Positions 45,001 through 54,046 of a stretch of 64,000 nucleotides of DNA are shown here, one piece after another (positions within the stretch are counted from its first letter, which is position 1; each line of letters starts with the position of its first letter). Below the pieces are notes generated by a model that saw nothing but the letters and a program-made list of their open reading frames with translations, had not been told where the DNA came from and searched no databases. A program made the translations under genes and the position numbers. This stretch comes from Falsibacillus albus. GTDB taxonomy: Bacteria > Bacillota > Bacilli > Bacillales > DSM-25281. The stretch lies in contig NZ_RCVZ01000001.1 in NCBI RefSeq assembly GCF_003668575.1, positions 124,001-188,000 on the forward strand, in the 5' to 3' direction.

Positions 45001-46778
45001 ATCGTTTTAGAACAAAATTATTAGTGGCATTGATATCATTAATTTTACTTGTTCTATTAGCGCTGGGTCTTTTACTGGGCCAATTATTTAAGAGTTATTA
45101 TTTAAATATATTCAATGAGCGGTTGGAAAAAGAAACGACCTATCTAGCAGAGAGAATTGAAGAAAATGGCGGTCTTTCAGAATTGAATCGAACACATTTG
45201 AAATCGAGCGTCAATCTACTGGACCTTCATTTAACGGTGCTTAATTCGAATGGAGATGTGCTTTTCGATAATGGATCGCCTTTGAGCATCAATGACAAAG
45301 CTAATGAAGATATTGTTCGGTCCATTTTCAAAGAAATGAAGAAAAAAAATAGTACAAGCGGCAATGTAAAGCGTGCTGCCAATGATTTGCAATTTTATTG
45401 GAAACCGATCATATCACAAAAAGATAAAAAAGCAGTCGAAGGCCTGCTTGTTGTGAGTGCGAAAGTCGATGAGCTAAAGCGGATTTATCAGCAGATTTGG
45501 CTCATTCTCAGCATTTCGCTTGGCTTGGCGTTGGTTGTGATCATCCTGCTTGGTACAAGAATCATGACAAGCTATACAAAGCCGATTGAATCTGCAACTA
45601 AAGTGGCAATAGAATTGGCAAAAGGCAATTACAGAGCAAGGACGTATGAAGAACAAGTGAATGAAGCCGGGATGCTAAGTTCGTCCATCAATATTTTGGC
45701 CAGGAATCTTCAAGAAATGGTGGTTTCCCAGGAGATGCAGCAGGATCGCTTGAGCACCCTCATTGAAAATATGGGGAGCGGACTGGTCCTGATCGACAGT
45801 AGGGGCTATGTTACATTGATCAATCGATCCTACAAGGAAAATTTCAATATCGAGCCAACGGAATTCTTGCAAAAACGCTATCATGAAGTAATCAAGCACA
45901 AAGAAGTTGTAAAACTGGTAGAAGAAATTTTTATGACGGAGAAAAACGTCAGACGGCAGCTGCTGCTATCCCTTGATATTGAAAGGCGCCATTTTGAAGT
46001 ATACGGTGCGCCGATCATCGGAACGAATGATGAATGGAATGGGATTCTATTAGTATTTCACGATATTACAGATCTTAAGATGCTCGAACAGATGAGGAAA
46101 GATTTCGTTGCGAACGTATCGCATGAATTGAAAACACCGATCACTTCGATCAAAGGCTTTTCAGAAACGCTTCTGGACGGGGCGATGCATGATGAAGAGG
46201 CTTTGAAGTCATTTCTCAATATCATTTTAAATGAAAGCGACCGACTTCAATCCTTGATTCAGGATTTGTTGGATTTATCAAAGATCGAACAGCAAGGATT
46301 TAAATTGAATGTTCAGCCGCTTGACCTTTCCCATATGCTGGAGGAGGTCATGAAAATGCTGGAAAACAAGGCAGATAGTAAAAATATTGAGTTGCAGTAC
46401 AATACGGAAGACCTCCTTGAAATTGAAGGAGATGTATATAGGCTTAAGCAGGTTTTTATCAATCTGATCAATAATGCCATCGCTTATACACCATCCGGCG
46501 GCAGCATTAAAGTCCACGCCTCCAGTGTAGGTTCAAGGGTAAAGGTGGAAGTATCAGACACTGGAATCGGGATAGCCCAAGAGGAAATACCGCGGATTTT
46601 CGAAAGGTTTTACCGAGTCGACAAAGCCCGCAGCCGAAATTCAGGCGGGACTGGTTTGGGGCTTGCCATTGTCAAGCATCTTGTTGAAGCACATAGGGGC
46701 TATATATCCGTAAAAAGTAAGGTTGGAGAAGGGACTGTCTTCACAGTTTATTTAACGAAATCATTTCCGGCAAAATAA
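44997..46778 (+). CDS. phoR: Phosphate sensor histidine kinase PhoR
   Basis: Membrane sensor kinase partner of PhoP. 593 residues: TM1 at about 6-29, an extracytoplasmic PAS-like domain, TM2 at about 167-189, HAMP, a cytoplasmic PAS domain (about 250-350), dimerisation/phospho-acceptor domain with His376 in NVSHELKTPITSIKGF, then the ATPase domain with N-box (INLINNAI), DTGIGI and GTGLGL. Somewhat longer than the B. subtilis protein. Translationally coupled to phoP by an ATGA overlap. The PhoP-binding repeats follow its stop codon by 18 bp. Confidence 0.95.
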   Translation: MNRFRTKLLVALISLILLVLLALGLLLGQLFKSYYLNIFNERLEKETTYLAERIEENGGLSELNRTHLKSSVNLLDLHLTVLNSNGDVLFDNGSPLSINDKANEDIVRSIFKEMKKKNSTSGNVKRAANDLQFYWKPIISQKDKKAVEGLLVVSAKVDELKRIYQQIWLILSISLGLALVVIILLGTRIMTSYTKPIESATKVAIELAKGNYRARTYEEQVNEAGMLSSSINILARNLQEMVVSQEMQQDRLSTLIENMGSGLVLIDSRGYVTLINRSYKENFNIEPTEFLQKRYHEVIKHKEVVKLVEEIFMTEKNVRRQLLLSLDIERRHFEVYGAPIIGTNDEWNGILLVFHDITDLKMLEQMRKDFVANVSHELKTPITSIKGFSETLLDGAMHDEEALKSFLNIILNESDRLQSLIQDLLDLSKIEQQGFKLNVQPLDLSHMLEEVMKMLENKADSKNIELQYNTEDLLEIEGDVYRLKQVFINLINNAIAYTPSGGSIKVHASSVGSRVKVEVSDTGIGIAQEEIPRIFERFYRVDKARSRNSGGTGLGLAIVKHLVEAHRGYISVKSKVGEGTVFTVYLTKSFPAK

Positions 46779-46796
46779 TATTAGGATTAAAGTCTG

Positions 46797-46850
46797 TTTA
46801 CGTTATTTTTACAAATAGTTTATTCTTTCTTAACATACGCTTGCTACAAT
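46797..46850 (+). promoter_or_regulatory. Four-repeat Pho box and promoter downstream of phoR
   Basis: Hexamers TTTACG (46797-46802), TTTACA (46808-46813), TTTATT (46819-46824) and TTAACA (46830-46835) are each separated by exactly 5 bp, the layout of PhoP-binding sites in B. subtilis (TTAACA-like repeats, 11-bp period). A -10-like TACAAT follows at 46845-46850 without a good -35, as in PhoP-activated promoters. Predicted start site near 46857. Confidence 0.75.
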
Positions 46851-46883
46851 CATAAGTGAAAACCCCTTCATCCAAGGAGCCAG

Positions 46884-46920
46884 AAAAAAGACATGAACCT
46901 ACCCCGTTCATGTCTTTTTT
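46884..46920 (+). terminator. Strong terminator just after the Pho-box promoter
   Basis: AAAAAAGACATGAAC pairs perfectly with GTTCATGTCTTTTTT around CTACCCC. It can end phoPR transcripts, and it also lies only about 30-60 bases after the predicted Pho-box start site. Confidence 0.9.
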
Positions 46921-47045
46921 CATGCATTCCTATTGTACATTTCCCCTTTAGAAATCATTCCCTTTAGTTTTTTCTTCTTCCAATGGAACTTTTTACATAT
47001 ATATCCGTATTACAATTAGCACATCTTCAAGAAAGGACGATACTT

Positions 47046-48005
47046 ATGAGTTTAAAAAGAATTTATTCGCTTATCGGTATTTTGGTTGGCGTCATTGTAC
47101 TCGCCATTGTATTATTTTCTTCTTGGTATACCGTTGATGAATCCGATCAGGCTGTCATCCTGACTTTTGGAAAGGCAGAGGATGCAATACAAGAACCTGG
47201 CCTTCATTTCAAAATGCCTTGGCCGATTCAGTCGGTCGAAAAGCTTTCAAAAGAGACATACAGCCTTCAGTTTGGATATGAAGAAAAAGATGGGAAGGTT
47301 AAAGAACATCCCAATGATACAAAGATGATCACCGGTGATGAAAACATTGTCTTGGCTGATCTTGTCGTTCAATGGAAAATCACCAATCCGAAGAAATACT
47401 TGTTCAATTCAGATAATCCAAAAGAGCTTTTGTATGATACGACTTCAGCATCGTTAAGAAGCATCATTGGAAGCTCGAAAATCGACGACGCACTGACTTC
47501 CGGAAAGGGTGAAATCGAAGCGAAGGTCAGGGATTTACTGGCCAGCCTTATCAAAAAATATGACTTGGGGATATCTATCCTGGCGGTGAAGCTGCAAGAT
47601 GTTGAGCTCCCGAATAAAGATGTCCGCAGTGCTTTTACAAATGTGACGGATGCACGCGAAACGATGAATACAAAGATAAATGAAGCAAAGAAATATCGAA
47701 ACAAAACCCTGAATGAGTCGCAAGGTGAGAAGGATGCGATCATTTCAAAAGCTGAAGGGGATAAAGCGGCACGTATCCAAACGGCTCGAGGGGACGTTGC
47801 TTTATTCAATAAGCTATTCGAACAATATAAAACGAATCCCGAAATTACGAAACAGCGTTTAGTACTTGAAACGCTCGAGCAAGTATTGCCCAACGCCGAA
47901 ATATATATCATGAAAGATGAAGGGAATACTCTCAAGTACTTCCCGATTAAACCTATCGATCAAGAGTCGGCAAAACCCTCACAGGAAGGGAGCGACAATC
48001 AATAA
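47046..48005 (+). CDS. hflK: HflK: SPFH-domain membrane protein
   Basis: SPFH/band-7 protein that with HflC forms a membrane complex modulating the FtsH protease (known from E. coli). One N-terminal membrane helix (about residues 8-28), then the SPFH domain (SDQAVILTFGKAEDAIQEPGLHFKMPWP in pieces) and a helical region rich in Glu, Lys and Ala near 215-260. 319 residues. AAAGGA precedes the ATG at 47046; a frame extending to 46983 has no such site. Its TAA overlaps the hflC ATG by one base. To my knowledge B. subtilis lacks this pair. Confidence 0.9.
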   Translation: MSLKRIYSLIGILVGVIVLAIVLFSSWYTVDESDQAVILTFGKAEDAIQEPGLHFKMPWPIQSVEKLSKETYSLQFGYEEKDGKVKEHPNDTKMITGDENIVLADLVVQWKITNPKKYLFNSDNPKELLYDTTSASLRSIIGSSKIDDALTSGKGEIEAKVRDLLASLIKKYDLGISILAVKLQDVELPNKDVRSAFTNVTDARETMNTKINEAKKYRNKTLNESQGEKDAIISKAEGDKAARIQTARGDVALFNKLFEQYKTNPEITKQRLVLETLEQVLPNAEIYIMKDEGNTLKYFPIKPIDQESAKPSQEGSDNQ

Positions 48006-48940
48006 TGTCAGATAAAAATGTTGTAAACATCAATGAAGGTCAACGATCGGGTTTTGAATGGAGGCGCTATACCAAATTGGGAATCTCCCTTATCCTGTTT
48101 GTAGTGATTGCTGCAATCATCCTGGCCAACACATTTATTGTGAAAGAAGGAGAGTACAAAGTGGTCCGCCAATTTGGTGAAGTCGTAAAGATCATAAGCA
48201 AACCAGGAATCAATTTTAAAATTCCATTTGTGCAAAGTGTATCTACATTGCCAAAATATCAAATGACCTATGATGTATCAGAGGCAGAAATCAATACAAA
48301 GGATAAGAAAAGGATGATCATCGATAACTATGCGGTTTGGAGGATTACAAATCCGAAAAAAATGATCACAAATGCAAGGACGGTGACCGGAGCGGAAACC
48401 AGGATGGAGGAATTCATTTATTCCGTTGTCCGTGCGGAGCTTGGTCAGCTCAACTACGATGAAATCATCAATGATGAAAATTCTTCAAGGGGAAGCCTGA
48501 ACGACAGGGTCACAGAAAAGGTGAATAAGCTATTGAATAACGATCATTACGGAATCGAAGTGACGGATGTTCGGATGAAGCGGACAGATCTACCTGAAGA
48601 AAATGAAAAGTCCGTCTATACGAGGATGATCTCGGAGAGGGAAACGAAAGCACAAGAATATTTATCCCAAGGTGATGCTGAAAAAAATAGAATCACGGCA
48701 GAGACTGATAAAGAGGTGAAAGAGCTCTTGTCCAAAGCAAAAGCTGATGCTGAAGTCATCCGCGGTGAAGGTGAGGGTGAGGCAGCAAAAATTTATAATC
48801 AGACCTTCTCAAAAGATCCAGAGTTCTATAACTTATACAGAACACTGCAATCCTATAAAAAAACGATCGGGAAGAAGACGGTCATCGTCCTTCCATCTGA
48901 TTCTCCTTATGCTAGGATTTTGCAGGGATATACAAAATAG
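48005..48940 (+). CDS. hflC: HflC: SPFH-domain membrane protein
   Basis: Partner of HflK. 311 residues with an N-terminal cytoplasmic segment of about 25 residues, a membrane helix (LGISLILFVVIAAIILANTF), the SPFH domain beginning VKEGEYKVVRQFGEVV, and the RTDLPEENEKSVYTRMISER segment (in part) typical of HflC, then an Ala/Glu-rich helix. GGAAGGGAG lies within the end of hflK. Two-gene operon placed between phoPR and polA, ending in a long terminator. Confidence 0.9.
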   Translation: MSDKNVVNINEGQRSGFEWRRYTKLGISLILFVVIAAIILANTFIVKEGEYKVVRQFGEVVKIISKPGINFKIPFVQSVSTLPKYQMTYDVSEAEINTKDKKRMIIDNYAVWRITNPKKMITNARTVTGAETRMEEFIYSVVRAELGQLNYDEIINDENSSRGSLNDRVTEKVNKLLNNDHYGIEVTDVRMKRTDLPEENEKSVYTRMISERETKAQEYLSQGDAEKNRITAETDKEVKELLSKAKADAEVIRGEGEGEAAKIYNQTFSKDPEFYNLYRTLQSYKKTIGKKTVIVLPSDSPYARILQGYTK

Positions 48941-48950
48941 TCTTTGAATA

Positions 48951-49017
48951 GGCCGCTATTTTCCTTTTCTTTATCGAACATGATAAAATAAAGATGGGAA
49001 AATAACGGCTTTTTTAT
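48951..49017 (+). terminator. Terminator after hflC
   Basis: GCCG-C-TATTTTCC (48952-48964) pairs with GGGAAAATA-A-CGGC (48996-49009) and is followed by TTTTTTAT. The loop is about 31 bases and has its own small hairpin potential. Confidence 0.75.
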
Positions 49018-49060
49018 ATTTTTGAAGAACTAAATCAACTCCAATCGGGAGGTATTAGAA

Positions 49061-51703
49061 TTGGGAAAAAACAAGAAAAAATTAGTATTGATCGACGGGA
49101 ACAGCATCGCCTACCGTGCGTTTTTTGCGCTGCCTCTCCTGAATAACGACAAAGGTATACATACAAATGCAGTTTATGGGTTTACGACAATGCTTCAAAA
49201 GATACTGGATGAAGAGAAGCCTACACATCTTCTAGTAGCATTCGATGCGGGTAAAACGACATTCAGACATAAGACGTTCAAGGAATATAAAGGGGGACGT
49301 CAAAAAACCCCACCTGAATTATCCGAACAATTTCCCTTCATCCGGGAATTGTTGAATGCTTATCAAATCAAACAATACGAGCTTGAAAATTATGAGGCGG
49401 ATGACATTATCGGCACACTTTCTTTGCAAGCTGAAAAAGACGGCTACGAAGTAAAAGTCATATCCGGGGATAAGGATTTGACCCAATTGAGTTCAGACCA
49501 TACGACGGTTGCCATCACAAGAAAAGGAATGACCGATATCGAAGTATACACCCCGGAACATATCAAGGAAAAGTATGGACTGGCTCCGGAACAAATCATC
49601 GATATGAAAGGCCTGATGGGCGATAACTCTGATAATATTCCAGGTGTCCCTGGTGTAGGGGAAAAAACGGCCATTAAATTGCTGGGGCAGTTTGAAACTC
49701 TGGAAAAACTGCTGGATTCCATCGATGAAGTCAGCGGAAAGAAATTAAAGGAAAAGCTCGAGGAATTTAAAGATCAAGCGATCATGAGCAAGGAGCTTGC
49801 CACGATCATGCGTGAAGCCCCTGTAGAAATTGGAATGGATGACCTTCAATATGAAGAATGGAATGCGGATAAAGTTGTAGCCATTTATAAAGAACTTGGC
49901 TTCAATTCACTGCTGGAAAAGATGGGCTCTGAAGGTGAAACTGCTCAGGAGGAAATGAAAGATCTTTCATATGAGATCGTGAATGAGCTGACAGATGAGC
50001 ATTTGACAAGTGAGGCTTCCCTCTATATAGAAATTTTTGGTGAAAATTATCAAGTAGGAGAAATGATCGGGATCGGTTTGAACAACAAAAACGGGAACTA
50101 TTTCATCCCTACGGATACTGCAGCGGGATCGGAGCGTTTCAAAGAATGGGCTGCGGATGAAAATAAGAAGAAAAAAGTATTTGATGCAAAGAAATCCATC
50201 GTTTCCCTGCAGAAAAAGGGCATTGATTTAAACGGTGTCGAATTTGATTTGCTTATTGCCTCCTACATTCTCAATCCATCTGAATCTGGCGACGATTTTG
50301 CTTCAGTGGCTAAGCGTCATGGCTATCATGATGTACAGCCAGATGAAGCGGTATATGGAAAAGGTGCCAAAAGAAAAGTTCCCGATGACGAAGCTGTGCT
50401 GGCTGAGCATCTTGCCAGAAAAGCAGCAGGCATCAATTTAGTGGCATCTGATTGTGTCGATGGGTTAAAGGAGAACCATCAGCTCGAATTATTTTTAGAT
50501 CTTGAATTGCCGCTATCCATCATTTTGGCAGATATGGAAGCGACGGGTGTGAAAGTGGACGTCCAGCGGTTGAAGGACATGAATAAAGACTTGACAGAGC
50601 GTCTGAAACAAATAGAAGAAGACATTTTCAAGATGGCCGGAGAAGAATTCAATATTAATTCACCGAAACAGCTAGGCGTGGTACTTTTCGAGAAGCTGGG
50701 GCTGCCGGTCATCAAAAAGACAAAGACAGGGTATTCCACTTCGGCAGATGTGCTTGAAAAGCTGGAGTCTAAGCATGATGTTGTCAGACAGATTCTTCAT
50801 TACCGTCAATTGGGCAAACTGCAATCAACCTATATTGAAGGTTTGTTAAAAGTGGTGCATGAAGATAGCCATAAAGTTCACACCCGCTTTAACCAGGCTC
50901 TTACACAAACAGGAAGGCTCAGTTCAACAGACCCGAACCTTCAAAACATTCCAATCCGTTTAGAAGAGGGCAGAAAGATTCGCCAGGCATTCATCCCTTC
51001 ACAGGAAGGCTGGGTCATATTTGCAGCGGATTACTCCCAAATCGAGCTTCGTGTCCTTGCGCACATTGCTAATGATGAAAAACTTGTTGAAGCATTTAAA
51101 GAGAATATGGATATCCATACAAAAACAGCAATGGATGTATTTCATGTAGGGAAAGATGAAGTTACATCGAACATGAGGAGACAAGCAAAGGCTGTTAACT
51201 TTGGAATTGTATATGGAATCAGCGACTATGGATTATCCCAGAGCTTGGGGATAACGCGCAAGGAAGCTGGTGAATTCATCGATCGTTACTTGGAGAGCTT
51301 TCCGGGAGTCAAGGAATACATGACAGACATTGTCCAGGAAGCGAAGCAAAATGGTTATGTTTCCACATTGCTTCACCGAAGAAGATATATCCCTGAAATC
51401 ACCAGCCGCAACTTTAATTTGAGAAGCTTTGCTGAAAGGACTGCAATGAATACACCGATTCAAGGAAGTGCAGCGGATATCATCAAGCTGGCGATGATCC
51501 AGATGGCAGACCGGTTAAAGGAAGAAAATCTGGAAACACGCCTGTTGCTGCAGGTTCACGATGAATTGATCTTTGAAGCACCGGAAAAAGAAATTGAAAC
51601 ATTGAAAAAAATCGTTCCTGAAGTGATGGAGAATGCCATCTCACTAGAAGTGCCATTGAAGGTGGACTTCGCTTATGGATCGACTTGGTATGATGCAAAA
51701 TAG
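49061..51703 (+). CDS. polA: DNA polymerase I
   Basis: Repair and gap-filling polymerase, 880 residues as in B. subtilis. N-terminal 5'-3' nuclease domain (DGNSIAYRAFFALP; YEADDIIGT; MGDNSDNIPGVPGVGEKTA), a middle 3'-5' exonuclease-like domain and the polymerase domain with motif A DYSQIELR near 656 and motif C QVHDELI near 831. The exonuclease catalytic acids of E. coli (D355, E357, D501 regions) are not kept here, as in other Bacillus and Geobacillus enzymes, so proofreading is probably absent. TTG start with GGGAGG seven bases upstream. mutM follows after 20 bp. Confidence 0.96.
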   Translation: MGKNKKKLVLIDGNSIAYRAFFALPLLNNDKGIHTNAVYGFTTMLQKILDEEKPTHLLVAFDAGKTTFRHKTFKEYKGGRQKTPPELSEQFPFIRELLNAYQIKQYELENYEADDIIGTLSLQAEKDGYEVKVISGDKDLTQLSSDHTTVAITRKGMTDIEVYTPEHIKEKYGLAPEQIIDMKGLMGDNSDNIPGVPGVGEKTAIKLLGQFETLEKLLDSIDEVSGKKLKEKLEEFKDQAIMSKELATIMREAPVEIGMDDLQYEEWNADKVVAIYKELGFNSLLEKMGSEGETAQEEMKDLSYEIVNELTDEHLTSEASLYIEIFGENYQVGEMIGIGLNNKNGNYFIPTDTAAGSERFKEWAADENKKKKVFDAKKSIVSLQKKGIDLNGVEFDLLIASYILNPSESGDDFASVAKRHGYHDVQPDEAVYGKGAKRKVPDDEAVLAEHLARKAAGINLVASDCVDGLKENHQLELFLDLELPLSIILADMEATGVKVDVQRLKDMNKDLTERLKQIEEDIFKMAGEEFNINSPKQLGVVLFEKLGLPVIKKTKTGYSTSADVLEKLESKHDVVRQILHYRQLGKLQSTYIEGLLKVVHEDSHKVHTRFNQALTQTGRLSSTDPNLQNIPIRLEEGRKIRQAFIPSQEGWVIFAADYSQIELRVLAHIANDEKLVEAFKENMDIHTKTAMDVFHVGKDEVTSNMRRQAKAVNFGIVYGISDYGLSQSLGITRKEAGEFIDRYLESFPGVKEYMTDIVQEAKQNGYVSTLLHRRRYIPEITSRNFNLRSFAERTAMNTPIQGSAADIIKLAMIQMADRLKEENLETRLLLQVHDELIFEAPEKEIETLKKIVPEVMENAISLEVPLKVDFAYGSTWYDAK

Positions 51704-51723
51704 TTCATTTTGGGGTGAAAGCA

Positions 51724-52554
51724 ATGCCTGAACTTCCAGAGGTAGAAACTGTCAGAAGAACATTAACGGAATTAGTGGTGGGGAGAACCATATCAGATGT
51801 AAAAGTGATGTGGCCCAAAATCATTAAGCATCCCGAAGAAGTACAGGAATTTTGTACTTTGCTTAGGGGTGAAACGATTCATTCAGTCGGTAGGAGAGGG
51901 AAATTCCTCATTTTTTATCTTGATCAATTTACCCTTGTCTCCCATTTACGGATGGAAGGGAAATATGGACTTTTCAATGCTGAAGATCCCATGGATCTTC
52001 ACACCCATATTACGTTCACATTTGAAGATGGTTTTGAATTGAGGTATAAGGATGTCCGGAAATTCGGCACGATGCACCTATTTCAAAAGGGAGCTGAATT
52101 TGATGTGCTCCCATTGAAAAAATTAGGGCCTGAACCTTTTTCCAAGGAGTTTTCCTTGCAAATGCTGACTGAAAAACTACAAAAAACGGAAAGGGCCGTC
52201 AAAGCTGTCCTCCTCGATCAAAATGTCGTGGTGGGCCTTGGCAATATTTATGTGGATGAAGTCCTTTTCCGTGCGGGCGTCCATCCTGAAAAGAAAGCAA
52301 GTTCACTCACTCCTTCCGAAGTAGAAAGGATTCATAAAGAAACGATAAAGACTTTGCAGGAGGCTGTTGACAAAGGGGGAAGCACGATCCGGTCGTATCT
52401 CAATTCGCAAGGGCAGATCGGGATGTTTCAATTGAGCCTGTTTGTTTACGGACGTAAAGGAGAACCATGCAGGGTTTGCGGCACCGAGATAGAAAAATTT
52501 GTAGCTGCTGGCCGCGGAACACATATATGTCCTTCTTGTCAGAAAAGAACTTAA
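51724..52554 (+). CDS. mutM: Formamidopyrimidine-DNA glycosylase
   Basis: Base-excision repair glycosylase/lyase removing 8-oxoguanine and formamidopyrimidines. Mature N-terminus PELPEVETVRR: Pro2 is the nucleophile and Glu3 the catalytic acid. The helix-two-turn-helix (VGLGNIYVDEVLF) and a C-terminal zinc finger with CRVCG and CPSC are intact. 276 residues. GGGGTG precedes the ATG at 51724; three extra in-frame codons upstream are excluded because the Pro must be second. Likely co-transcribed with polA. Confidence 0.96.
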   Translation: MPELPEVETVRRTLTELVVGRTISDVKVMWPKIIKHPEEVQEFCTLLRGETIHSVGRRGKFLIFYLDQFTLVSHLRMEGKYGLFNAEDPMDLHTHITFTFEDGFELRYKDVRKFGTMHLFQKGAEFDVLPLKKLGPEPFSKEFSLQMLTEKLQKTERAVKAVLLDQNVVVGLGNIYVDEVLFRAGVHPEKKASSLTPSEVERIHKETIKTLQEAVDKGGSTIRSYLNSQGQIGMFQLSLFVYGRKGEPCRVCGTEIEKFVAAGRGTHICPSCQKRT

Positions 52555-52578
52555 AATGGACCTTTAACAGTGTTCTAG

Positions 52579-52619
52579 CTCCTTCCATATACTATTTTAT
52601 CGATTGTGTTTGGAAGGAG
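52579..52619 (+). promoter_or_regulatory. Hairpin hiding the ytaF ribosome site, with inner SigE-like -10
   Basis: CTCCTTCCA (52579-52587) is a perfect complement of TGGAAGGAG (52611-52619), which is the ytaF ribosome site. A CATATACT (52586-52593), close to the SigE -10 CATACANT, overlaps the end of the left arm. A transcript starting there (about 52600) would lack the left arm and expose the ribosome site. Confidence 0.6.
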
Positions 52620-52626
52620 TATCATC

Positions 52627-53253
52627 ATGGAATTTTCGCTGTCACTATTACTATTGGCCCTTGCTGTAAGTCTTGATAATTTCAGCACAGGGCTTACTTA
52701 TGGATTAAGAAAAATGCATATTCCTTTAAAGTCCATTATCATCATCGCCTGTTGTTCTGCAGCATCCCTTCTGCTAGCAATGCTGATGGGAAACATTGTT
52801 GGAAAGTTCCTTTCCCCCAACGTGGCCAACTATGCCGGCGGGATCATTTTAATCTTTTTGGGTGGCTGGGTGCTATTTCAATTCTTTCGTCCTGAAAAAC
52901 AACAGGAAAATGAAAAAACGATTATTAACTTTGAAATCCGTTCACTCGGAGTCGTCATTCAAATCTTGAAAAAGCCTACAAGTGCTGACTTCGACAAATC
53001 GGGAACCATCACGGGCGTAGAGGCGTTGATGCTCGGAGTCGCATTGTCGCTGGATGCATTCGGTGCAGGATTCGGTGCAGCGATGCTCGGCTACTCCCCA
53101 TTGATATTGTCGGTCACGGTAGCTTTGATGAGTATGCTATTTGTAACAAGCGGAATGAAAATCGGGTCGATCTTCTCCCATGTAAGCTGGGTGCAAAGAA
53201 TGTCTTTCTTACCTGGATTGCTTTTAATTTTGATTGGAATTTTAAAAATATAG
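52627..53253 (+). CDS. ytaF: Sporulation membrane protein YtaF
   Basis: 208-residue polytopic membrane protein of the MntP-like superfamily (putative cation efflux fold), subgroup YtaF, linked to sporulation in Bacillus. Six hydrophobic helices in two halves; the repeated acidic motif is seen as LAVSLDNFSTGLTYG (residues 11-25) and VALSLDAFGAGFGAA (about 138-152). A middle soluble loop (about 85-125) is variable. Start at 52627 with GGAAGGAG upstream, which is sequestered in a hairpin. Followed by coaE after 20 bp. Confidence 0.85.
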   Translation: MEFSLSLLLLALAVSLDNFSTGLTYGLRKMHIPLKSIIIIACCSAASLLLAMLMGNIVGKFLSPNVANYAGGIILIFLGGWVLFQFFRPEKQQENEKTIINFEIRSLGVVIQILKKPTSADFDKSGTITGVEALMLGVALSLDAFGAGFGAAMLGYSPLILSVTVALMSMLFVTSGMKIGSIFSHVSWVQRMSFLPGLLLILIGILKI

Positions 53254-53273
53254 TCAGTTAGAAAGGATTCACT

Positions 53274-53876
53274 ATGTCACTTATTATCGGATTAACCGGC
53301 GGGATTGCCAGTGGAAAAAGCACAGTTTCGGAAATGCTCAATCATCGGGGATTTAAAATAATTGATGCAGATATCGCGGCAAGGGAAGTTGTCAAAGCCG
53401 GTGCTCCAGCATTGTGCGAGATTGTTGATGCATTTGGCCGGGGGATCCTGCTGGCTGATGGAAATCTTGACAGAGCCAAATTAGGGAAGATCATCTTCCA
53501 TGACCAAGAACAAAGGAAGAAACTGAATGGAATCGTTCATCCTGCTGTTCGAAAATGGATGAATGAGCGCAAGGATGAAGCGATTGAACAAGGGAAGCGT
53601 ACAATCTTCCTCGATATCCCTCTTCTATACGAAAGCAACTTGACGTATATGGTCGAGAAGGTCATACTCGTCTACGTAGATGAAGAAGTCCAGCTTCATA
53701 GACTAATGGAGCGCAATGGTTTAAGTAAGGATGAAGCTTCGGCCAGAATCTCTTCCCAACTCCCGCTTAGCCAAAAGGTAAAAATGGCCGATGTGGTCAT
53801 TGACAATAATGACAGAAGAGAAAATACAGAAGCACAATTGGAACAGCTCATTTCAAAATGGGGGTTGCTTCCATAA
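53274..53876 (+). CDS. coaE: Dephospho-CoA kinase
   Basis: Last step of coenzyme A synthesis: phosphorylates the 3'-OH of dephospho-CoA. P-loop GGIASGKS at residues 9-16, IDADIAAREV and FLDIPLLYES as substrate and lid elements. 200 residues, full length. AAAGGA lies before the ATG. Likely in one operon with polA-mutM-ytaF, as in B. subtilis; a terminator follows. Confidence 0.95.
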   Translation: MSLIIGLTGGIASGKSTVSEMLNHRGFKIIDADIAAREVVKAGAPALCEIVDAFGRGILLADGNLDRAKLGKIIFHDQEQRKKLNGIVHPAVRKWMNERKDEAIEQGKRTIFLDIPLLYESNLTYMVEKVILVYVDEEVQLHRLMERNGLSKDEASARISSQLPLSQKVKMADVVIDNNDRRENTEAQLEQLISKWGLLP

Positions 53877-53930
53877 AGAAAGCCGTCTCATGCGCAGGAA
53901 ACAGTGCATAGAGAACGGCTTTTTTTTATG
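53877..53930 (+). terminator. Terminator after coaE
   Basis: AAGCCGT-CTC-ATGC pairs with GCAT-GAG-ACGGCTT (small bulges), followed by TTTTTT. Confidence 0.8.
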
Positions 53931-54046
53931 TTAACCGTTACAAGCGGCCTGCCGATGTGCCGGTGGAGATTGTTTTGTTGATTTTTTCCTTCTAACCAAG
54001 TTTTTTTTCAGAATATTACTTTAATTAAAATTCCGCACATTTATCA

